Part shown: piece after piece, positions 1 through 6,613 of the stretch
Position numbering within the stretch: position 1 is the stretch's first letter
How the letters are laid out: each line of letters begins with the position of its first letter
DNA from: CAZFHZ01 sp964519015
Lineage (GTDB): Bacteria; Blakebacterota; Blakebacteria; Blakebacterales; CAYUVJ01
Assembly (NCBI GenBank): GCA_964519015.1
Contig: CAZFHZ010000100.1
Location: 1-11,706, forward strand
Length of the DNA: 11,706 nt
Direction: 5' to 3'
Position numbers and translations under genes: made by a program
The notes under the pieces: generated by a model
What the model saw: only the letters and a program-made list of their open reading frames with translations
Told to the model about the DNA's origin: nothing
Databases searched by the model: none

Positions 1-63
1 AACGGGATGCTCATGGTCACCGCCGCCGGCACCGCCGTGCGCCTGGGCACCCGGAGCGGGTGA
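1..63 (+). CDS. C-terminal 20 codons of an unidentified gene (5' end outside window)
   Basis: Frame 1 is open from the first base to the TGA at 61-63, and every one of its 20 sense codons ends in G or C, as in the high-GC genes further right. The other two forward frames do not show this, so it is probably real coding sequence. The readable tail contains GMLMVTAAGTAVRL, a short hydrophobic beta-hairpin-like stretch. This loosely resembles a blade of the GyrA/ParC C-terminal pinwheel, but 20 residues are too few to name the protein. The gene ends exactly where base composition drops and converges with the minus-strand beta-propeller gene. Confidence 0.45.
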   Translation, partial: NGMLMVTAAGTAVRLGTRSG

Positions 64-84
64 ATCATTGGTTACGGCAATGAT
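64..84. terminator. Stem-loop between convergent genes (possible weak terminator)
   Basis: ATCATTG at 64-70 and CAATGAT at 78-84 are perfect 7-bp inverted repeats around a 7-base loop. The hairpin sits directly behind the stop codon of the left-edge gene and just beyond the stop of the convergent gene at 90, which is where a shared terminator would lie. The stem is AT-rich and no T-run follows on either strand, so it would be weak as an intrinsic terminator. Confidence 0.3.
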
Positions 85-89
85 CACGG

Positions 90-1025
90 TCAGAACGTAA
101 TCTGACGCATCTCCCCAGTCAGCAAGGAATACAGCCACAATTTTCCATTTCCAGGAACTTGATAATCTACATCATCTTTAGTGAATAATATGTGAGTACC
201 ATCCGGACTCCAGGTGGCATATGCACCTCCTGAATAGACTAACGTATTATCTCCTGTATCTACTGTATATATCCATATGCAATAAAATAGGGCTGTATTA
301 TTGTTTAAGGAATGATACAATATCCTTGTTGCGTCGTTGGAAAATGATGGATAATACAGTCGGGTTGCTTCCAATTCCTTGGCACTCAATAAGGTGTCCA
401 TAATAGCAGTATTCATGTCGTAGGTAACTAGATATTGATATATCTCAGTAGAAGAACCTTGAACAAACACGATGTGCTCGCCTGAGGGACTCATATGAAA
501 ATATCCAGGGCTAGCGAATATTACCTTCGACCTAAGTCCTGATGTCAGGCTCTGCGTCCAGATGCCTATACCTGAGACGGAACTACCGTTAAACACGTAG
601 TAGAACGAATCACCATTCGGGTGCCATGCCGGATACAAGCCGGACGTAACAAGACTGTCTGATGACGTATTGAGGTGATATATGTGTATGGCATTATCCT
701 TGAATGAGGTGTAGAGCACGGCCGTTCCATCAAAGGAAATACGGGAATACCATCCATGAGGAATCAAGAGTGTTGAAGAACCATCATTAATATTCAGTTT
801 GTAGATTCCAGTCGGACGGCCCGGTTTATCATAACCTTGATGGTACGTTAAGATAGAATCTACAGGTGACCAATGGGCATAGACATCAAACGGTATAATA
901 GGGTGATCGCCGGTATATATAGTTATTGAACCAATTGTCATGCAGGAGATAAAGCAGGAAATAGCAATAGTAACTGTTATTATATTAACGGGAAGTATAA
1001 GAAATACTTTCTTTCTTGAATTCAT
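90..1025 (-). CDS. Membrane- or lipid-anchored six-bladed PD40/TolB-like beta-propeller protein
   Basis: The 311-residue product has a basic N-terminus (MNSRKK) and a hydrophobic segment at about 7-40 containing Cys24 and Cys28, so it is probably exported and anchored. The lipobox match is imperfect. Six PD40 repeats follow at about 52-62, 97-107, 135-144, 179-188, 228-239 and 272-282. The last (WSPDGTHILFT) is near consensus, and together they predict a six-bladed propeller like the TolB C-terminal domain. No catalytic motif is visible, so a binding or scaffold role is inferred. I chose the ATG at 1025 because GGAAG lies 7 bases upstream. The frame extends to a TTG at 1109, but those extra residues look non-coding. 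Low GC and A/T-rich codons set the gene apart from its neighbours. Confidence 0.75.
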   Translation of the reverse strand: MNSRKKVFLILPVNIITVTIAISCFISCMTIGSITIYTGDHPIIPFDVYAHWSPVDSILTYHQGYDKPGRPTGIYKLNINDGSSTLLIPHGWYSRISFDGTAVLYTSFKDNAIHIYHLNTSSDSLVTSGLYPAWHPNGDSFYYVFNGSSVSGIGIWTQSLTSGLRSKVIFASPGYFHMSPSGEHIVFVQGSSTEIYQYLVTYDMNTAIMDTLLSAKELEATRLYYPSFSNDATRILYHSLNNNTALFYCIWIYTVDTGDNTLVYSGGAYATWSPDGTHILFTKDDVDYQVPGNGKLWLYSLLTGEMRQITF

Positions 1026-1383
1026 TATTTTTCTTCCATCTTGTACAGAGTTAGTTCTGCTCCTCTTCTTAGAATGTGAGTTGCCTGTTGTTTCCTGTCG
1101 AGAGATCAAGCACCTTTAGTTAATTACCTCTCCGCGGCGGGACATTATGATCCCCCTTTCCCACCTTCTCTATGACGTCTGCCCAAGCGTCAGGATTTAC
1201 ACGAGAGCCAGCAGGAGATTCCTGACTATCCATCGTGTGAACGGGGATGACGGATAGGTCAGGTAGAAGTGTCTCGGAATCACCACCAGCGCTTTGACGG
1301 ACCCCCGGGGGGCACTAAACTCCAGGCAGCCTGCCGATCCCAACTCCCGGCCCCGTCCGGGACAACCTCGGGGGTGATGTCCC
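1026..1383. other. Gene-free region between divergent genes
   Basis: About 360 bases separate the divergent starts of the propeller gene and the esterase gene. The first 100 bases are AT-rich and belong to the island; the rest is GC-rich. It contains a candidate promoter for the esterase. The hexamer GTCAGG occurs three times, at 1189-1194 (+), 1221-1226 (-) and 1259-1264 (+), and the first two form a 7-bp inverted repeat (1189-1195 with 1220-1226). No RNA gene or small gene with coding character is apparent. No convincing promoter for the minus-strand gene could be picked out. Confidence 0.5.
1294..1321 (+). promoter_or_regulatory. Candidate sigma70-type promoter for the esterase gene
   Basis: TTGACG at 1294-1299 (5 of 6 to the -35 consensus) is followed after 16 bases by TAAACT at 1316-1321 (4 of 6 to the -10 consensus). 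Transcription would start near 1328, leaving a leader of about 56 bases before the ATG at 1384. The spacer contains the perfect palindrome CCCCCGGGGG (1302-1311), which could be an operator or chance in GC-rich DNA. Confidence 0.4.
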
Positions 1384-3015
1384 ATGCGCCGGATACCGAT
1401 CCTTTCCCTCCTTCTCATCCTCCTGCCGATATCGGCCGCCGGCGTCGGCGCCGCGGCCCCGATCGGCGGCCCGGCCGGCCTCCGCCTGGAGGTCTCCTTC
1501 ACCGCCGCGGCCCACACCGGCCCGGTCACCGGGCGTGTACTGGTGGCCATCAGCCGGACCAACGAACGCGCTCCCATCCAGCAGGCGGGATCGACCGGCG
1601 TCCCTCTCTTCGGGTTGGACGTGCAGGGGCTGGCCCCCGGCCGGGCGGCGGTCATCGACGGCTCCACCTTCGGACACCCGCTGGCCAGCCTGGAGGAGCT
1701 GCCGGCCGGCGAGTACTGGGTTCAGGCCTTCGTCAACGTCTACACCGAGTGCCGGCGGGCCGACGGGCACACCGTCTGGGTGCATCTCGACCGCTGGGAA
1801 GGCCAGAACTGGCGTCGCTCCCCCGGCAACCTCTACAGCGAACCGGTCCGGGTGAGCCTCGACCCGGCCCGGGGAGGGACGGTCCGGCTGGTCTGCGACC
1901 GGGTGGTCCCCGAGGTCGAAGTGCCCGCCGACACCGAGTACGTGAAGCGGATCCGGATCCAGAGCCGGATCCTCTCCGAGTGGTGGGGGCAGCCGATCTA
2001 CCTGGGAGCGGTGGTGCTGCTCCCCGAGGGCTATGAGCAGCACGCCGAGGTGCGCTACCCGGTCAACTACATCCAGGGGCATTTCTCCCTCGGCGCACCG
2101 GGGGGATTCGGGCGGGACGGTGCCTTCGACCGCTACTGGAAGGATCCCGACACTCCCCGCTGGATCTGGGTCACCCTCCAGCACCCCTCCCCCTACTACG
2201 ACGACTCCTACGGAGTCGACTCCCAGAACAACGGGCCCTACGGCCGCGCCATCACCGAGGAGTTGATCCCCGAGATCGAGCGCCGTTTCCGGACCATCCC
2301 GGAACGCTGGGCCCGCCTCCTCTCGGGCGGCTCCACGGGCGGCTGGATCGCCTTGGCCCACCAGGTCTTCTACCCCGACCTCTACGGTGGGGTGTGGGCG
2401 AGCTGTCCCGACCCGGTCGACTTCCGCTACCACCAGATCGTAAACGTCTACAGGGACGCCAACGCCTACTGGCTGGAGATGGGCTGGACGAGAGTGGAGC
2501 GCCCCAACCAGCGGCAGCCCGACGGGGCCATCCGCTCGATGATGAAGGACGAGAACCTCTTCGAACTGGTGGTCGGCGAGCGTTCCCGCAGCGGCGGGCA
2601 GTGGGACATCTGGGAGGCCACCTTCTCGCCGGTCGGAACCGACGGCTACCCGCAGCGGATCTGGGACAAACGGACCGGGGTGATCGACCACGCCACGGCC
2701 GAGTGGTGGCGGGAGCACTACGACCTGCGGTACATCCTGGAGCGCGACTGGTCCGTCCTGGGGCCGAAGCTGGTCGGGCTGCTGCATGTCTACGTCGGCG
2801 ATATGGACTCCTATTATCTCAACGACGGCGTGCACCTGCTCGAGACCTTTCTGGAGTCCACCCGCTATCCCTACTACAAGGGTGAAGTCGTCTACCAGCC
2901 GCGCGCTCCGCACTGCTGGGGTCCCCGGGGGCAGGAACTGGTCGAGAAGATGACCGCCCACGTGCTCGCGTATGCTCCCCCCGGGGCCGATCTCCGTTCT
3001 TGGCGGTATCGTTGA
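1384..3015 (+). CDS. Secreted alpha/beta-hydrolase-fold esterase (putative esterase, PF00756-like)
   Basis: The 543-residue product starts with a clear signal peptide (MRR, then a Leu/Ile-rich core, cleavage likely near residue 24). A beta-rich domain spans about 30-190 and an alpha/beta-hydrolase domain about 200-535. The nucleophile elbow is GGSTGG at 315-320 with Ser317. His510 in the RAPHCWG segment and Asp473 or Asp475 in VGDMDSYYL probably complete the triad. The arrangement fits the putative esterase / esterase D family, whose members hydrolyse ester bonds. The substrate cannot be read from the sequence, and the protein should act outside the cytoplasm. GGGGGTGA lies just upstream of the ATG. 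A 132-base gap separates it from sdhA on the same strand, so it is probably an independent unit. Hydrolase fold: high confidence; substrate: unknown. Confidence 0.8.
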   Translation: MRRIPILSLLLILLPISAAGVGAAAPIGGPAGLRLEVSFTAAAHTGPVTGRVLVAISRTNERAPIQQAGSTGVPLFGLDVQGLAPGRAAVIDGSTFGHPLASLEELPAGEYWVQAFVNVYTECRRADGHTVWVHLDRWEGQNWRRSPGNLYSEPVRVSLDPARGGTVRLVCDRVVPEVEVPADTEYVKRIRIQSRILSEWWGQPIYLGAVVLLPEGYEQHAEVRYPVNYIQGHFSLGAPGGFGRDGAFDRYWKDPDTPRWIWVTLQHPSPYYDDSYGVDSQNNGPYGRAITEELIPEIERRFRTIPERWARLLSGGSTGGWIALAHQVFYPDLYGGVWASCPDPVDFRYHQIVNVYRDANAYWLEMGWTRVERPNQRQPDGAIRSMMKDENLFELVVGERSRSGGQWDIWEATFSPVGTDGYPQRIWDKRTGVIDHATAEWWREHYDLRYILERDWSVLGPKLVGLLHVYVGDMDSYYLNDGVHLLETFLESTRYPYYKGEVVYQPRAPHCWGPRGQELVEKMTAHVLAYAPPGADLRSWRYR

Positions 3016-3049
3016 TTTCCGCTTTTTCCAACCACCGGGTCTGATATAT

Positions 3050-3059
3050 CGTCCGGACG
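3050..3059. promoter_or_regulatory. 10-bp perfect palindrome upstream of sdhA
   Basis: CGTCCGGACG reads the same on both strands. It lies in the 132-base gap between the esterase gene and the sdh operon, 5 bases before a second dyad at 3064-3079. Its position suggests an operator, but it is short and could be chance. Confidence 0.25.
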
Positions 3060-3063
3060 GACT

Positions 3064-3079
3064 TGTGCCAATCTTCACA
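3064..3079. promoter_or_regulatory. CRP/FNR-superfamily-like binding site upstream of sdhA
   Basis: TGTGC-CAATCT-TCACA matches the CRP consensus TGTGA-N6-TCACA at 9 of 10 half-site positions. Its centre is about 76 bases upstream of the sdhA start. sdh operons are known CRP- and oxygen-controlled targets in enterobacteria, so control by a CRP-family regulator is plausible. No regulator gene is in the window, and no well-matched -10 element was found at the ideal distance. Confidence 0.3.
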
Positions 3080-3147
3080 ATCGAGGGCCGGCACGAGGGT
3101 CCGACGGCTATCGCTGGCGCTAGTACTCACCGAAGGAGTCGGCACCC

Positions 3148-4869
3148 ATGGCAGTGGAACGCACCCACGACGTCCTCATCTTCGGGACCGGTCTGGCGGG
3201 GCTGCGCGCGGCGGTCGAGATCGCCCGCCGCTCCGAGGACCGGGTCGACCTGGGGCTGGTCAGCAAGGTCCAGCTCATGCGCTCCCATTCGGTCTGCGCC
3301 GAGGGGGGCACCGCCGCGGTGCTCTACCCCGAAGAGGGGGACTCGCTCGACCTGCACGCCTGGGACAGCGTGAAGGGATCGGACTTCCTGGCCGACCAGG
3401 ACGTGGTCGACCGGTTCGTCCGCATGTCGCCGGGCGAACTGCTCAACCTCGACCACTGGGGCATCCCCTGGTCGCGGGATGAGGACGGCAAGATCCTGCA
3501 GCGGCCCTTCGGGGGGCACTCCTACCCGCGGGCCACGATGGCGGCCGACAAGACCGGCTTCTTCGAGATGCAGACCTTGTACGATACCCTGCTCCAGTGG
3601 CGGAACTTCCAGCGCTACGACGAGGTGTTCGTGACCGGGATCCTGCTGGAGGGGGACCGGTTCGCCGCCCTCACGGCCATCGACGCCCTGAGCGGGGAAC
3701 TGCTGGTGCTGCGCGCCAAGGCGCTCATCATCGCCAGCGGCGGGGCCGGGGCCATCTACGGCTTCACCACCTACTCGCAGACGGTCACCGGGGACGGCCT
3801 GATCTACGCCCTGAGAACCGGGCAGATCCCCCTGGAAGACATGGAGTTCCTCCAGTTCCATCCCACCGGCCTGGTCCCCAGCGGGATCCTGATGACCGAG
3901 GCCTGCCGAGGGGAGGGAGGCTACCTGCGCAACAGCGAGGGGGAGCGCTTCATGGAGCGCTACGCGGCCAGCAAGATGGAGCTGGCTCCCCGCGACATGG
4001 TCTCCCGGGCCGAGCAGACCGAGATCCTGGAGGGGCGCGGCGCGGAGGGTTCGGACGGCATCCCCCACGTCTGGCTCGACCTCACCCACCTGGGGGCCGA
4101 CCGGATCAACCGGGCGCTCCCGCTTATCCGTGAGGTCTGCATGAAGTTCCTCGGCCTTGACCCGATCACCAAGCAGATCCCGGTCCGGCCGGTAGCCCAC
4201 TACTCGATGGGCGGGGTGGAAGCGGACATCAACGGCCGCACCCGGGTGCCCAACATCTGGACGGCCGGCGAGGCGGCCTGCCATTCCCTCCACGGCGCCA
4301 ACCGGCTGGGGAGCAACTCCACCGCCGAATGCCTGGTCTGGGGGGACATCACCGGCCAGGAGGTTATCAAGTATCTGCAGCCGGGCGCCGAGCTCGCGGC
4401 CGTCCCGGCCGACCGGGTGGCCGCCGAGGAGAAGCGGCTCTTCGAGGAGATCCCGGCTAAGGACGGGAAGGAAGACCCCTATGCCATCCGCCGCGAGCTG
4501 CGGGCGATGATGCAGAAGCACATGGGGGTCTTCCGCACCGGTGAGCTCATGGAGGAGGGGCTGCGCAAGCTGGCCGATTATAAGCGCCGTTTCGCCGACA
4601 TCCACGTGAAGGACAAGACCCGCTACTACAACACCAACCTCTTCCACGTGCTCGAGCTGGAGAACCTGCTCGAGCTGGCCGAGGTCATGCTCAAGAGCGG
4701 GCTGGCCCGGCAGGAATCGCGGGGAGGGCACTCCCGCCGCGACTTCACCGAACGGGACGATGAGAAGTGGTTGAAACACACGCTGGCCTGGAAACGCGCG
4801 GGCGGCCTGGAACTCGACTACAAGCCGGTGACCATCACCAAGTGGAAGCCGGTCGAGCGTAAGTACTGA
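3148..4869 (+). CDS. sdhA: Succinate dehydrogenase/fumarate reductase flavoprotein subunit
   Basis: This subunit oxidises succinate to fumarate (or the reverse) at the cytoplasmic face of the membrane complex and passes electrons from FAD to the iron-sulfur subunit. The 573-residue protein has the dinucleotide-binding GTGLAG at 13-18 and RSH with His47, the expected site of covalent FAD attachment. HPTG lies at 238-241, the catalytic TEACRGEGG at 250-258 (Arg254 as proton-shuttle candidate), RPVAHYSMGG at 347-356 (His351) and GANRLGSNS at 383-391 (Arg386). The C-terminal domain ends with the family's ESRGGHSRRDF block. Length matches SdhA/FrdA. AAGGAG at 3133-3138 is 9 bases before the ATG. 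It is the first gene of a tight sdhA-C-D-B operon. Sequence alone does not settle the physiological direction; proximity to citrate synthase favours oxidative TCA use. Confidence 0.96.
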   Translation: MAVERTHDVLIFGTGLAGLRAAVEIARRSEDRVDLGLVSKVQLMRSHSVCAEGGTAAVLYPEEGDSLDLHAWDSVKGSDFLADQDVVDRFVRMSPGELLNLDHWGIPWSRDEDGKILQRPFGGHSYPRATMAADKTGFFEMQTLYDTLLQWRNFQRYDEVFVTGILLEGDRFAALTAIDALSGELLVLRAKALIIASGGAGAIYGFTTYSQTVTGDGLIYALRTGQIPLEDMEFLQFHPTGLVPSGILMTEACRGEGGYLRNSEGERFMERYAASKMELAPRDMVSRAEQTEILEGRGAEGSDGIPHVWLDLTHLGADRINRALPLIREVCMKFLGLDPITKQIPVRPVAHYSMGGVEADINGRTRVPNIWTAGEAACHSLHGANRLGSNSTAECLVWGDITGQEVIKYLQPGAELAAVPADRVAAEEKRLFEEIPAKDGKEDPYAIRRELRAMMQKHMGVFRTGELMEEGLRKLADYKRRFADIHVKDKTRYYNTNLFHVLELENLLELAEVMLKSGLARQESRGGHSRRDFTERDDEKWLKHTLAWKRAGGLELDYKPVTITKWKPVERKY

Positions 4870-4879
4870 GGAGATGACG

Positions 4880-5317
4880 ATGCCCGAGAAGATTACCTAT
4901 CCCAACCGCCTCGGCCTGAAGGGCTGGGTCGTCGGAGGCCGATGGGGAGTGGAACGCTACCTCTTCATCCTCCACCGTCTGACCGGCCTCGGTCTGGTCG
5001 CCTACCTCCTGATGCACATCGTGGTGACCTCCAGCCGGGCGTTCAGTCAGGACTGGTGGGAGCGTGCGATGGGCGCGGTCTCCGGCGGCGTCTTCACGTT
5101 CGGCGAGTTCCTGATCGTGGTCGGCTTCGCCTTCCACGCCCTGAACGGGATCCGCCTGATCCTGATCGAACTCGGCTGGCTGACCGGAAAGGCCGAGGAA
5201 CCGACCTACCCGTACAAGACCTCGCTGAACGTCCAGCGCCCGTTCATGATCGTGATGATGATCCTGGCCGCCCTGCTCATCGTGCTGGGCGGCCTGGACG
5301 TCTTCAGCATCCACTAG
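4880..5317 (+). CDS. sdhC: Succinate dehydrogenase cytochrome b-type membrane anchor (SdhC)
   Basis: This small integral membrane protein (145 residues) anchors the SdhA/SdhB head and carries heme and quinone contacts. Three transmembrane helices are predicted at about 27-49, 71-97 and 121-142. The HRLTG motif (His32) and FHALNGIRL (His86) are typical of SdhC. His46 in helix 1 and His86 in helix 2 are candidate heme ligands. The frame also has an ATG at 4874, but the GGAG at 4870-4873 abuts that codon. It lies 6 bases before the ATG at 4880, which is therefore the better start. The gene begins 10 bases after the sdhA stop, and its TAG stop overlaps the ribosome-binding site of sdhD. Confidence 0.9.
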   Translation: MPEKITYPNRLGLKGWVVGGRWGVERYLFILHRLTGLGLVAYLLMHIVVTSSRAFSQDWWERAMGAVSGGVFTFGEFLIVVGFAFHALNGIRLILIELGWLTGKAEEPTYPYKTSLNVQRPFMIVMMILAALLIVLGGLDVFSIH

Positions 5318-5327
5318 GAGGCGCATC

Positions 5328-5720
5328 GTGAGCATTCGACAGACCAAGCTGTGGAGCTGGCACGTCATCGCCGGCGTGGTCCTGCTGGTGCTCGTCGGCC
5401 TGCACATGGCCATGATGCACCTGAACGGGATCCTCGACCTGGTGGGGTTCAATCCCTACAGTGACGATCCGATCGCCTGGGCCAACGTGGTCTTCCGCGC
5501 CCAGCAGATCGCCTTCGCCGTGATCTACGTCCTGGTGCTGGCGGCCGGACTCTATCACGGGCTCTACGGCACCCGCACCATCCTCTTCGAGCTCAACCCC
5601 TCACCCGGGCTCCGCACCTTTCTCACCTGGACCTTCCTGGTGGTGGGGATCGGACTCTTCATCTTCGGCTCATGGGCCGCCATCGCCTCGCGCGCGACGG
5701 CCCTGGCGCTCATGCAGTAG
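5328..5720 (+). CDS. sdhD: Succinate dehydrogenase membrane anchor (SdhD)
   Basis: This is the second membrane anchor, 130 residues, with three predicted helices at about 11-33, 60-80 and 98-120. Helix 1 contains His12, His26 and His31, and helix 2 contains His77 in LYHGLYGTRTILFEL, the pattern expected of heme-binding SdhC/SdhD helices. With His46 and His86 of SdhC there are enough ligands for two b hemes (see findings). Translation starts at GTG 5328 with AGGAGG at 5316-5321, which overlaps the sdhC stop codon, so the two genes are probably translationally coupled. Assignment as SdhD rather than a second SdhC paralogue rests on operon position and size. Confidence 0.85.
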   Translation: MSIRQTKLWSWHVIAGVVLLVLVGLHMAMMHLNGILDLVGFNPYSDDPIAWANVVFRAQQIAFAVIYVLVLAAGLYHGLYGTRTILFELNPSPGLRTFLTWTFLVVGIGLFIFGSWAAIASRATALALMQ

Positions 5721-5730
5721 GAGGGATGGG

Positions 5731-6606
5731 ATGAACCAGACGAGCCCAACGACCCGCGACATCATCTTCCGCGTGCGTCGGTTCGACCCCGGGAACGGCG
5801 CCGAGCCGTACTACCAGGATTTCACCGTCCCGGTGCCGGATGGGATGGTGGTGCTGGAAGGATTGTGGTGGATCAAGGAGCACCTGGACGCCACGCTGGC
5901 CTGGCGCGCCTCCTGCCGGATGGGAGTGTGCGGCTCCTGCGCCATGCTGGTGAACGGACGCCCCACCCTGGCCTGCAACACGCAGGTGCTGGACGTGGCC
6001 GACCGCGTGCTGCTGCTGGCCCCCCTGCCTAACTTCGACATCATCCGCGACCTGGTGCCCGACCTGGCGCCCATGCTGGAGACCCACCGCCAGATGATGC
6101 CTTGGATCGCGCGCGCCGACGATGAAGAGATGACGGAGCCGAGCGACCAATACTGGCAGTCCCCCCACCAGCTGGAGAACTACCTGCAGTTCTCCTACTG
6201 CATCAAGTGCGGCGCCTGCATGGCCGCCTGCCCGGTGGTGGCCACCGACCCCACCTACCCGGGGCCGCAGCCGCTGGCCCAGGGCTACCGCTACCTGATC
6301 GACTCGCGCGACGGCGCGTTCAAGGAGCGGAAGGCGATCCTGTCGGGTGATAACGGTCCTTGGTCGTGCCACTACGCCGGGGAGTGTTCCTCGGTCTGTC
6401 CCAAGGGGGTCGACCCGGGCCGGGCCATCCAGCTCATGAAGCGGGAACTGGTCTTCGACTACCTGCGGCTGAGCAAGCAACGCTACGCCAAGCCGGCCGG
6501 CCTGCTCCCCAAGGAGAAGCGGAAGGGACTCCGGCCCGAGATCCCCGGTCCCCCCCCCTTCACCATCGAGGGAGCGGTCTCGAACGACCCGCCGGCCTCG
6601 GGGTGA
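5731..6606 (+). CDS. sdhB: Succinate dehydrogenase/fumarate reductase iron-sulfur subunit
   Basis: This subunit carries electrons from FAD to quinone through three clusters. The [2Fe-2S] ligands are Cys62, Cys67, Cys70 and Cys82 (SCRMGVCGSCAM). The second domain has CIKCGACMAACP at 157-168 and CHYAGECSSVCPKG at 213-226. By the family pattern, Cys157/160/163/223 bind [4Fe-4S] and Cys167/213/219 bind [3Fe-4S]. His214 matches the quinone-site histidine of E. coli SdhB. At 291 residues it is longer than typical SdhB (about 230-260); the extra length is a Pro-rich C-terminal tail after about 240. AGGAGGG at 5719-5725 overlaps the sdhD stop and sits 5 bases before the ATG. Confidence 0.96.
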   Translation: MNQTSPTTRDIIFRVRRFDPGNGAEPYYQDFTVPVPDGMVVLEGLWWIKEHLDATLAWRASCRMGVCGSCAMLVNGRPTLACNTQVLDVADRVLLLAPLPNFDIIRDLVPDLAPMLETHRQMMPWIARADDEEMTEPSDQYWQSPHQLENYLQFSYCIKCGACMAACPVVATDPTYPGPQPLAQGYRYLIDSRDGAFKERKAILSGDNGPWSCHYAGECSSVCPKGVDPGRAIQLMKRELVFDYLRLSKQRYAKPAGLLPKEKRKGLRPEIPGPPPFTIEGAVSNDPPASG

Positions 6607-6613
6607 TCCCCTC

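Larger units (their letters stand above)
64..1130. other. AT-rich island in a high-GC genome (putative horizontally acquired segment)
   Basis: Base composition falls sharply right after 63 and rises again at the CCGCGG near 1134-1139. Inside are runs of A/T and frequent A/T-ending codons such as ATA, TTA and AAT. All genes to the right from 1384 onward use mostly G/C-ending codons. The island holds a single gene (90-1025). I see no transposase, tRNA, integrase or convincing direct repeat at the borders, so the mode of entry is unknown. Recent transfer is an inference from composition only. Confidence 0.6.

Noticed and set aside
1026..1109. TTG start at 1109 for the propeller gene
   Set aside because: The extra 28 residues are polar and unlike a signal region, and the ATG at 1025 has a well-spaced GGAAG and directly precedes the hydrophobic anchor.
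1315..3078. 587-codon minus-strand open frame opposite the esterase
   Set aside because: It is a complement shadow typical of high-GC DNA. The plus frame has a signal peptide, a hydrolase motif and a ribosome-binding site; this one has none.
3127..4779. 550-codon minus-strand open frame opposite sdhA
   Set aside because: It is a shadow of the unambiguous SdhA flavoprotein.
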